Part shown: one piece after another, positions 9,618-16,342 of the stretch | How the letters are laid out: each line of letters opens with the position of its first letter | Numbering within the stretch: position 1 is the first letter of the stretch | NCBI RefSeq assembly: GCF_003609975.1 | Contig: NZ_AP018400.1 | Span: 1,190,501-1,254,500, forward strand | DNA length: 64,000 nucleotides | Source of the DNA: Streptococcus ruminantium | GTDB lineage: Bacteria > Bacillota > Bacilli > Lactobacillales > Streptococcaceae | Reading direction: 5' to 3' | Notes under the pieces: model-generated | Told to the model about the DNA's origin: nothing | The model's database searches: none | The model's input: the letters and a program-made list of their open reading frames with translations, nothing else | Made by a program: the position numbers and the translations under genes

Positions 9618-9646
9618 ATTATAAATCGATTAGTGATGTAAAGCAT
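9618..9646 (-). promoter_or_regulatory. lanA promoter
   Basis: A consensus -10 (TATAAT on the minus strand, 9618-9623) lies about 50 bp upstream of the lanA start. At 17-bp spacing the -35 (ATGCTT) is poor, as expected for a promoter that needs an activator such as the NarL-type regulator of this locus. An AATCGATT palindrome lies just upstream of the -10. Confidence 0.6.
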
Positions 9647-9728
9647 GAGTAAAAAAGGCAAAAAATAAAAATTTTTTTGGTTCCAAATCTAAAAATATCG
9701 AAACATAAAAATAAAGTAAGCGTCCAGT

Positions 9729-9766
9729 AAAAACCTCTGAAGTCAAGAGTAACTTCAGAGGTTTTT
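9729..9766. terminator. Bidirectional intrinsic terminator
   Basis: A 15-bp perfect inverted repeat (AAAACCTCTGAAGT with its complement, 8-base loop) is flanked by A and T runs on both sides. It separates the lantibiotic locus from the toxin cassettes. The following 9767-9979 holds no gene I can support. Confidence 0.85.
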
Positions 9767-9979
9767 AATTAATCAGGAAACAAGTACGAAAGTCTAGGAT
9801 TGGTATTCATAAATCTTATTCTACTGTTTTAACACTAAATGACTATAAGACAATCTCTTCTTGTTTATATTACTAAATTTATCAATTTCTTTCTGCAAAT
9901 TGGTCTCAATTTCTAATTTTATAAGCATAACCATTAGAAATAGCAATAGCCTCTCGTTCCTCGAGTGTTCTAACCCTGC

Positions 9980-10384
9980 CTATTTTTTCCTGTGAGCTAA
10001 TTCGATAAATTTAATAAAATTTTCTGCTACCAGTACTTTCTTACCTAACAAATCATGATAAAGAGTATATGCTCCATAATCTTGTTCTGAAATAGAAATG
10101 ACATAATAATCTCCACCACTATTCATACAATAGAAATAAATTTAATTCTTTTAAATCGTCCAAGAGACCATACTTTTTAATTTCAAATATACTTTTGCTC
10201 CATATTCTCATTCCAAAAAAGCAATAATATCATCTTTTTTTCTTCCAATCTTTATTGTTGTCTTGGGTGTATACCACCGTTATACTTTTCAAGAACTTTA
10301 AATATAATTCAGGCAATTTGATAGTCATCTGATCTCTAAATTAGAAACTGACCGTAAACTATTTTCAAACTTCGAAATCAACAT
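9980..10384 (-). pseudogene. Decayed SUKH (SMI1/KNR4) immunity gene
   Basis: Three reading frames must be joined to read the protein, so it is disrupted by at least two frameshifts. The pieces are typical of SUKH-family immunity proteins: LPELYLKFL, then a YNGG-like turn, IFEIKKYGLLDDLKELN, and GGDYYVISISEQDYGAY. The start (10384) has a GGAG box and lies 10 bp after the HNH-type orphan toxin, where its immunity gene is expected. SUKH proteins commonly guard against HNH/Endo VII-type toxins. The intact length would be about 135 aa, normal for the family. Loss is tolerable because the cognate toxin is itself a truncated, probably silent cassette. Confidence 0.7.
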
Positions 10385-10393
10385 ATTAAACTC

Positions 10394-11404
10394 CTACTTC
10401 AAATAATAAAATCCACCATAATGAGAGAACTGTGAATGAATATCTATATCGACCAACTGTAAAATACCATTTTTATAATCATGATGTATTGCATAACCAG
10501 TCAAATCATCAATTCCTTGCTTTGCAAATTCTTCTACAGCTAAACGCCTGTCTAATGCTCTATCTCCTGTAAATTGTTTAATAGAAACTGTGGCAAGATC
10601 CCTGTCGCCATGATACATAACCTCTTCTGGGAAATCAACCACATGCACCATTTGACCATTAACTTCTTTTAAAGAATATGGAACAGTTACACCATCAGAA
10701 TTAGTATATTTCCAGACTTGACTACCGTCCGCAAATTCTTCAATCGTCAATGTTCCGTTTTTCTTATTAAACCAATCTCTGACTACTGGAGAACCTTTAG
10801 GTTTGTTGTCTTGAACAAATTTGGTTACTGTTCCCTTATGTGCATTCTTCATGTCATCCCAAGAATCAAAGGTATTTACTTTGACAGGTTCATCAAGAAC
10901 ATCTAGCGGGGGAGTAGAGGTGGAGTGCGGAATTTCATTAGGAGTTTTAGTGTTTAGTTTATTCAAACTAAACTTCCCTGCCAAGGAAGAACCTGCCGAA
11001 GCACCAGCCATACTAGTTAAAAATTTAGCCGCATTGGCCTGTGAGTCACTAGCTCCTAAAAGTTTAGCTCCGTGATAACCAAGTTCTCCTCCGCCCCATG
11101 CCCCCAAAGCACCTCCACCAAATTGAGCTAGGCCTTTTACAACACTTCCAGTTTGACCAATTGGTGCAATAATGGAACTACCGATACTAAAGATTTGACC
11201 AGTTTGATGATAGAGTTGGTTATTTCCCAAGAAAATGGTATCTCGGATAGGATTGACCGCAAAACTCTTGGTATCGCCTAGAGAGCCATAAATAATATCT
11301 TGTTCGGCCTCGATCATGTTCGAATAGCCATATAAAGCAGTACCTGTACCAAGTGTTGCACCATCAACAACTTTTTCTTGGAAAATAGCAGAGCTGAAAA
11401 ACAA
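10394..11404 (-). CDS. Orphan T7SS toxin cassette, HNH-type nuclease tip (5'-truncated)
   Basis: The first half (from ATLGTGTALYGY to KFSLNKL) is near-identical to the middle of the full LXG toxin at 16343-18040. The tip (about residues 165-336) is different and ends with IHHDYKNGILQLVDIDIHSQ and SHYGG, an HNH/LHH-type nuclease signature (His pair, then LVDxxIHxxFSHxGG). The LXG export domain is absent: homology begins at about 11363, next to a hairpin, and the only start is a TTG with no clear ribosome site. I read it as a silent cassette that could supply a new tip by recombination. The decayed SUKH gene downstream is its immunity gene. Confidence 0.7.
   Translation of the reverse strand: MFFSSAIFQEKVVDGATLGTGTALYGYSNMIEAEQDIIYGSLGDTKSFAVNPIRDTIFLGNNQLYHQTGQIFSIGSSIIAPIGQTGSVVKGLAQFGGGALGAWGGGELGYHGAKLLGASDSQANAAKFLTSMAGASAGSSLAGKFSLNKLNTKTPNEIPHSTSTPPLDVLDEPVKVNTFDSWDDMKNAHKGTVTKFVQDNKPKGSPVVRDWFNKKNGTLTIEEFADGSQVWKYTNSDGVTVPYSLKEVNGQMVHVVDFPEEVMYHGDRDLATVSIKQFTGDRALDRRLAVEEFAKQGIDDLTGYAIHHDYKNGILQLVDIDIHSQFSHYGGFYYLK
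10956..11363 (-). repeat. Shared LXG-toxin middle block, copy in HNH cassette (408 bp)
   Basis: This is near-identical to 12894-13301, 15117-15524 and 16773-17180. It ends sharply at 11363, where the sequence diverges. Confidence 0.85.
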
Positions 11405-11412
11405 GCTCTGCT
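11387..11412. terminator. Hairpin at the truncation point of the HNH cassette
   Basis: A perfect 9-bp stem (AGCAGAGCT/AGCTCTGCT, 8-base loop containing an A-run on the plus strand, T-run on the minus) ends the upstream immunity transcript and lies exactly where the HNH cassette loses its 5' part. Confidence 0.6.
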
Positions 11413-11500
11413 AATACAATCTGTTATTCTTTAGTATATCAGTTAATTCCTAAAAAGAACATCGGGCTAGATGATTTCTAAAATCAACTTGATACAATGA

Positions 11501-12244
11501 CTAACCCTTCCAATGTACCATATCATAAGGATAATATTGCTGTCCCTCAAGACTACTATCATCTAAATCCAATATCTTGGCAATAGCTCCAGCTTCGAAA
11601 CTCCAATACCCAGCATGAAAGGCTGGATTTTTTGACTTATGGCTATTATACCAAGGGGCATCATTAGAGCCTGGATACCACTTGCTAAAGACATAATGTC
11701 TCAAAGCACCAAGTGCCTTCTCCTGACTCTCTGCTTCGATGATAGCTTTAGCGTGAGCGTAAGGGCGTTTAAAGCGAATCTCCTCATGTTGTGGCCAATC
11801 AGGACGGTAGTAACGAATCAGAAAGTCCATCAAGTAATCTTGATAATCAACTTTCTCAATATTTTCAATAAAAGGTGCCATTGTTGCAGCATCGATATCT
11901 AATAGAATACCAACTGAAATAATATCCAAATCGTCCAAATAATGAATATGGCCATTTAAGACAAGAGATTTAATTTCTAAATAAGCGAGAAAAGCCTCTC
12001 TTACTTCAGACATTGAACTTCCTGATGAATATCTATTTTTGAAAATTTTGAATAAATTCATCGCAATTGAATCATTCATATTTCTTATTACTCTCGCATT
12101 CGGAAAATGATTTCTTTGCACTCCTTTCTTCTCATCCTCTTTTATCTCTAAAATATCATCCGCAATCATTCTATTGTGCATACAATAAAAGTCTCTTGAT
12201 TTACTATAATTTTCTAAAGTATTTAATTTATCTCTTACTTGCAT
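11501..12244 (-). CDS. PoNi-type immunity protein (DUF1910/DUF1911)
   Basis: The protein has 247 aa, predominantly helical. The C-terminal part has the DUF1911 pattern HAGYWSFEAGAIAKILDLDD followed by YYPYDMVHW. The N-terminal part (RDKLNTLENY, IRNMNDSIAMNLFKI) fits DUF1910. Proteins of this pair are the immunity partners (PoNi) of PoNe DNases. It starts 9 bp after the stop of the PoNe-tipped cassette, as expected for a cognate pair. The frame is intact, so it could still protect against kin that secrete the PoNe form. Confidence 0.85.
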   Translation of the reverse strand: MQVRDKLNTLENYSKSRDFYCMHNRMIADDILEIKEDEKKGVQRNHFPNARVIRNMNDSIAMNLFKIFKNRYSSGSSMSEVREAFLAYLEIKSLVLNGHIHYLDDLDIISVGILLDIDAATMAPFIENIEKVDYQDYLMDFLIRYYRPDWPQHEEIRFKRPYAHAKAIIEAESQEKALGALRHYVFSKWYPGSNDAPWYNSHKSKNPAFHAGYWSFEAGAIAKILDLDDSSLEGQQYYPYDMVHWKG

Positions 12245-12253
12245 AATAACTCC

Positions 12254-14008
12254 TTATGGCCATGTTCCAATAATATTCGCATCCATATCCAAACGGAAAT
12301 GACTAACATTTCCATCAATATTGACTTTACTCAAAACGGCTTCGTAATTCCCTTTATCAATGGCTTGCTTTACCCTAAAATAATCTTCTAGATTAGCAAA
12401 ATCATCCTCATGAATTCTGTTCTTAATCCACTCGTAACTCATTTGCTTACCATCAGCTGTATAAGGATTAAGTTTAGATTTATTAAATTTAGCCTCATCA
12501 ATAATAACCTTAGGTCCAGCACCAGACTCATTGATGTAAATACCATCAATTCCACGCTCTAATTTAGCATCCAGACTTTCTGGGATGTCCCTGCCAACAC
12601 GCCTTAAAACATAGATAGAGGTCTCACCACTCCTTGAATTCAACAGATTATCATAAGTTCTAATCTCGCTATAGTTTCCCTTTTGTTTACTAGAAGCAGT
12701 ATCATAGTCGAAATCGGAAACCCTTCTTTTCAACTCATCTTGGAGCTCAATTCTTTGATTAATGGACTTTTCAACTTTTACATAACTGGACTTAAAGTTA
12801 GAACTTTCACGAGCTAGGCGACTCTCCTCAAGGTTTTTAAGAACCTGCTCCTTATTATACGGCGGTGCTTGCTCAGGAACTTTTTTCGTTATCAGTTTAT
12901 TCAAGCTAAACTTCCCTGCCAAGGAAGAACCTGCCGAAGCACCTGCCATACTACTTAGAAACTTCGCCGCATTGGCCTGTGAGTCGCTAGCTCCTAAAAG
13001 TTTGGCTCCGTGATAACCAAGTTCTCCTCCGCCCCATGCTCCCAAAGCACCGCCACCAAATTGAGCTAGGCCTTTTACAACACTTCCAGTTTGACCAATT
13101 GGTGCAATAATGGAACTACCGATACTAAAGATTTGACCAGTTTGATGATAGAGTTGGTTATTTCCCAAGAAAATGGTATCTCGGATAGGATTGACCGCAA
13201 AACTCTTAGTATCTCCTAGAGAGCCATAAATAATATCTTGTTCAGCCTCGATCATGTTCGAATAGCCATATAAAGCAGTACCTGTACCAAGTGTTGCTCC
13301 TGCTGCTACAACAAGAGGTGTTGCTGCTCCTGCGGTTGCTACAATAGCTACTACACCACCTACAACCGTTAAAGCACCAACCACAAAATTTAGAACTCCC
13401 TGATTACGACGCTCTTCGGCTGCAATGGCTTCCCAACGAACGGCATCACGTTCCTGAGCCGTCCTAATCCGATCTGTACGATTTGATAAGTGATTAACCG
13501 CATTGCTATAAGCTGCCGCAACTTCCTGCATTTGTTGAAGCTGACCTATAGAACCAGGTTGATAACTACCAACATTCCTTGATTGACTCCCATAACTTGC
13601 CAACAAGCGTTTAGTTGATGCTAAAAGCTCCTTGAAGGGCACTAAATCTTGCATGGTATGCTGAGATTCATATTGAGCAATACTCTGATGAAGTCTATTC
13701 AAATCATTAATCAGAGAGTTGTACTTCATAATGGTCGTCGTATGACTCATCCCTCTATAGGTCAAAATGTCATTAATCTTGGCCTTCTCAGTACTCAATA
13801 AATCAAGCTGATTCTGTAAATTATTACGCGATCCCTCCAAATCACTCTTAAGAGTCGTAAGGTTTTGCTCCGGCAATTTTGCTTTGGAAGCATTGTCTAT
13901 ATTATAATAACCGTCTTTATAAAGCAAGAGGGAAGCGGAATAATCCTGCATTAAAGTTCCCAAGACCAAAATAATCGGATAATGAACTTCTGCCAAATAA
14001 CTCTTCAT
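12254..14008 (-). CDS. Orphan T7SS toxin cassette, PoNe-type DNase tip (5'-truncated)
   Basis: Residues 1 to about 370 are near-identical to residues 51-420 of the full LXG toxin; only about the first 43 codons of the LXG domain are missing, and homology stops at 14038. The tip (about 385-584) carries the PoNe signature of PD-(D/E)XK DNases: KGNYSEIRTYDNLL, RGIDGIYI, IIDEAKFNKS and QMSYEWIKNRI. Asp and Glu/Lys of GIDG...DEAK are the likely catalytic residues. Without the extreme N-terminus it may not be exported. The downstream gene is a PoNi-type immunity protein. The pre-tip segment YNKEQVLKNLEESRLAR is shared with the TNT cassette. Confidence 0.82.
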   Translation of the reverse strand: MKSYLAEVHYPIILVLGTLMQDYSASLLLYKDGYYNIDNASKAKLPEQNLTTLKSDLEGSRNNLQNQLDLLSTEKAKINDILTYRGMSHTTTIMKYNSLINDLNRLHQSIAQYESQHTMQDLVPFKELLASTKRLLASYGSQSRNVGSYQPGSIGQLQQMQEVAAAYSNAVNHLSNRTDRIRTAQERDAVRWEAIAAEERRNQGVLNFVVGALTVVGGVVAIVATAGAATPLVVAAGATLGTGTALYGYSNMIEAEQDIIYGSLGDTKSFAVNPIRDTIFLGNNQLYHQTGQIFSIGSSIIAPIGQTGSVVKGLAQFGGGALGAWGGGELGYHGAKLLGASDSQANAAKFLSSMAGASAGSSLAGKFSLNKLITKKVPEQAPPYNKEQVLKNLEESRLARESSNFKSSYVKVEKSINQRIELQDELKRRVSDFDYDTASSKQKGNYSEIRTYDNLLNSRSGETSIYVLRRVGRDIPESLDAKLERGIDGIYINESGAGPKVIIDEAKFNKSKLNPYTADGKQMSYEWIKNRIHEDDFANLEDYFRVKQAIDKGNYEAVLSKVNIDGNVSHFRLDMDANIIGTWP

Positions 14009-14038
14009 TCCATTTAATGCTTGTCCTTGAAGAGCAGA
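12894..14038 (-). repeat. Shared LXG-toxin block, copy in PoNe cassette (1145 bp)
   Basis: This has the same length as, and only scattered single-base differences from, 16773-17917 of the complete LXG toxin gene. It is the longest of the partial copies. Confidence 0.9.
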
Positions 14039-14057
14039 TATTAGCTGAAATTAAAAG

Positions 14058-14411
14058 CTACTGACTTATCCTAGGATCAATATCGGGGGGATTCTTTGAC
14101 CACAGCGGAGAATAATAATTAGTAGGCATATTTTGTTCAACATAATATTTATTTATCAATATAATATCATATAAAAATTGTAGAAACGCTATTTTTGCTT
14201 CCTCAAAAGTTTTGAATGAATGTTTACCATTATAGCTACCCCTGTCCATTGTCCCGTATATAAAATATAGTTGTTCTAACTTATCAAACTCAATAACTAC
14301 TTCCCATTCACCTGGATTTTTATCAGAAAATATTGAATACCTTAAACTTTCGTAACCTAAATTTTGAATTTCTTCTAAAAGTTGTTGTTTATATAATTTC
14401 AAAATTTCCAT
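14058..14411 (-). CDS. Probable immunity protein for the TNT-type toxin
   Basis: The protein has 117 aa, soluble and without signal peptide. It shows EWEVVIEFDKLEQLYFIYGTMDRGSY-like sheet segments and SFKTFEEAKIAFLQFLYDII near the C-terminus. It starts with the ATG of a TAATG junction, sharing one base with the stop of the TNT-type toxin frame, so the two are translationally coupled. I cannot name the family with certainty; Imm59-like is a possibility. Function is inferred from position directly after a toxin tip. Confidence 0.65.
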   Translation of the reverse strand: MEILKLYKQQLLEEIQNLGYESLRYSIFSDKNPGEWEVVIEFDKLEQLYFIYGTMDRGSYNGKHSFKTFEEAKIAFLQFLYDIILINKYYVEQNMPTNYYSPLWSKNPPDIDPRISQ

Positions 14412-15478
14412 TATTTTATCTCCTCTATCAACCCTAACTTCTCATACCAACTTACTGAGGTTCCAAATTTAACTTGAGTACCTCCACCAGAACCAAAAAC
14501 AATATCAATCGTCCCCTTTTGAGGATTCGCTATATCTTCAAGAGTAAATTTATAATCCCTCATTAATTTATCAAGTATAAATTTATCTGATTGTGGTAGG
14601 TTTTGATAAGCTTTCTCAACGTTTTTCAAATCAATGTTTTGAATGACCTTATATTGATGATAAACTTGATAATCCTCTGGGTACGGCAACCCCCTCTGAT
14701 TAAAAGGTGTTATTTTACCACCTTCAACTGGACTAGTAAATGTTCCACCTGATTCTCCAAATCGATCAATTATATCACCTATTTTTAGATTAGCTGGATT
14801 CATAACTGGTTTCCCATTTTTAAGAGTAAAACCATTATGTAATGGCCAGTTAATAGAACCATCATTCTTTAAATACGAGCGATATCTAACAGGCGTCAAC
14901 TGACCAGTTGATTTATCAATCTCGCTAGATATATACGCATATCTCCCGTTTTTCCAAACGATTCTTTCTGCAAAGTATTTTCCTTGAAGTTCATATTCTT
15001 TTCTAAGATAATCATCCATTCTAGATGAATTTCTAGCAAGGCGACTCTCTTCAAGGTTTTTAAGAACCTGCTCCTTATTATACGGTGATGCTTGCTCAGG
15101 CATTTTTTTCGTTGTCAGTTTATTCAAGCTAAACTTCCCTGCCAAAGAAGAACCTGCCGAAGCACCAGCCATACTACTTAGAAACTTCGCCGCATTGGCC
15201 TGTGAGTCACTAGCTCCTAAAAGTTTGGCACCATGATATCCAACTTCTCCTCCGCCCCATGCTCCTAAAGCACCGCCACCAAATTGAGCTAGGCCTTTTA
15301 CAACACTTCCAGTTTGACCGATGGGGGCAATAATGGAACTACCAATACTAAAGATTTGACCAGTTTGGTGATAGAGTTGGTTATTTCCCAAGAAAATGGT
15401 ATCTCGGATAGGATTGACCGCAAAACTCTTGGTATCGCCTAGAGAGCCATAAATAATATCTTGTTCGGCCTCGATCAT
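14411..15478 (-). CDS. Orphan T7SS toxin cassette, TNT-type NAD glycohydrolase tip (5'-truncated)
   Basis: Residues 1 to about 120 copy the middle of the LXG toxin (block continues to 15576 in another frame state and then breaks off). The tip (about 130-355) has the TNT fold pattern: IIDRFGESGGTFTSP, ITPFNQRGLPYPEDYQVYHQY and VFGSGGGTQVKF. Arg of DRFG, Arg of QRGLP and Gln of GGGTQ match the conserved residues of TNT-type NADases, as in Mycobacterium CpnT and S. intermedius TelB. It lacks the LXG domain and an obvious ribosome site, so it is probably silent. An intact small immunity gene follows. Confidence 0.78.
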   Translation of the reverse strand: MIEAEQDIIYGSLGDTKSFAVNPIRDTIFLGNNQLYHQTGQIFSIGSSIIAPIGQTGSVVKGLAQFGGGALGAWGGGEVGYHGAKLLGASDSQANAAKFLSSMAGASAGSSLAGKFSLNKLTTKKMPEQASPYNKEQVLKNLEESRLARNSSRMDDYLRKEYELQGKYFAERIVWKNGRYAYISSEIDKSTGQLTPVRYRSYLKNDGSINWPLHNGFTLKNGKPVMNPANLKIGDIIDRFGESGGTFTSPVEGGKITPFNQRGLPYPEDYQVYHQYKVIQNIDLKNVEKAYQNLPQSDKFILDKLMRDYKFTLEDIANPQKGTIDIVFGSGGGTQVKFGTSVSWYEKLGLIEEIK

Positions 15479-15576
15479 GTTCGAATAGCCATATAAAGCA
15501 GTACCTGTACCAAGTGTTGCACCAGCTGCTACAACAAGAGGAGTTGCTGCTCCTGCGGTTGCTACAATAGCTACTA
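15117..15576 (-). repeat. Shared LXG-toxin block, copy in TNT cassette (460 bp)
   Basis: This is near-identical to 16773-17232. It ends abruptly at 15576, after CTACTA, where the other copies continue into the VVGGVVAIVATAG coding region. Confidence 0.88.
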
Positions 15577-15596
15577 GGCACCCGCTACAGTTATAG

Positions 15597-15636
15597 TAAA
15601 ATCACTTAAAGAAACTAATTCTTCAAGTGACTTTTT
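15597..15636. terminator. Terminator-like hairpin before the TNT cassette
   Basis: A near-perfect inverted repeat (AAGTCACTTGAAGAA / TTTCTTTAAGTGATT) with flanking T/A runs lies 20 bp upstream of the TNT block. It would stop transcription of the active toxin operon before the orphan cassettes. Confidence 0.7.
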
Positions 15637-15648
15637 GAGTACTAACTA

Positions 15649-15869
15649 TTACTTTTCTGTAGGTAAATAATCTAAATTTATTGGTTTAGGATTAACCACA
15701 CCGTCTGTTAAATGTGAGAAAAAAATCTCGTCTGTAGCATCTATCGCCTTTTTCGTAAAATTATTAACATATAAAATCTGGATGAATTCTGATAACCAAT
15801 ACGATTGGTCGTTTTATAATTGAGAATATTGAACTGCTCCAAATTATAACCAACCTTATCCATTACCAT
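15649..15869 (-). pseudogene. Frameshifted remnant of a small immunity-like gene
   Basis: From the ATG at 15869 the frame reads MVMDKVGYNLEQFNIL and on to SSRFYM, then stops; another frame continues as VNNFTKKAIDATDEIFF to a stop at 15649 (LDYLPTEK). The two halves make one coherent reading only with a frameshift. It lies where an immunity gene of a lost toxin tip would be. I do not recognise the family. Confidence 0.5.
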
Positions 15870-15895
15870 ATACAGATAACGAGAACTTCTTTAAA

Positions 15896-16312
15896 TTATA
15901 AATTTAGTATTTCAATTGGAACATTTTCTTTCAATCCATCTCTGAATGCATTTTTAAATGTAGTAAAAATATTATCACCTGAACTAGTTAAATAATAATC
16001 AGATAGATTTTTTACATCCGTACTTATATTATCTCCCCAAGGTGGTGTTTTTGATAAATCATTAGCATCCCAAATTACCTTATCGGGAGAAAGAACTTGA
16101 AACTCTCTCTCTATTTGCTCCAGTTCTACAGATGCTTGGCTTATCTGTTCAACAGCTAATTGACCACTATATAAATTTTTCATTACTATCGGAAATTTTT
16201 CGCCCCAGCGACCATTCTCAAGATTTATACATACACTCGAAAAGAAGGAATGTAAAAAATCTGGTTCCCCTATAGAATACCAAAAAAAATCCGCTTTCAA
16301 ACCAACTACCAT
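15896..16312 (-). CDS. Probable immunity protein (Imm70-like) of the LXG toxin
   Basis: The protein has 138 aa and begins MVVGLKADFFWYSIGEPDF, followed by LHSFFSSVCINLE and WGEKFPIVMKNLYSG. This opening pattern resembles the Imm70 family of polymorphic-toxin immunity proteins. It starts 30 bp after the stop of the only complete LXG toxin gene and is intact. The C-terminal half (ISTDVKNLSDYYLTSSG) is acidic, as is common in nuclease inhibitors. Family name is from memory of the motif; cognate role is supported by position. Confidence 0.7.
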   Translation of the reverse strand: MVVGLKADFFWYSIGEPDFLHSFFSSVCINLENGRWGEKFPIVMKNLYSGQLAVEQISQASVELEQIEREFQVLSPDKVIWDANDLSKTPPWGDNISTDVKNLSDYYLTSSGDNIFTTFKNAFRDGLKENVPIEILNL

Positions 16313-16342
16313 TACAACTATATTCCTTTCTTTTCTTTAATA

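Noticed and set aside
15381..15581. A 66-codon frame rich in Ser and Cys at the edge of the TNT cassette
   Set aside because: It is an out-of-frame reading of the shared LXG block; the same bases encode GTGTALYGYSN in the real frame.
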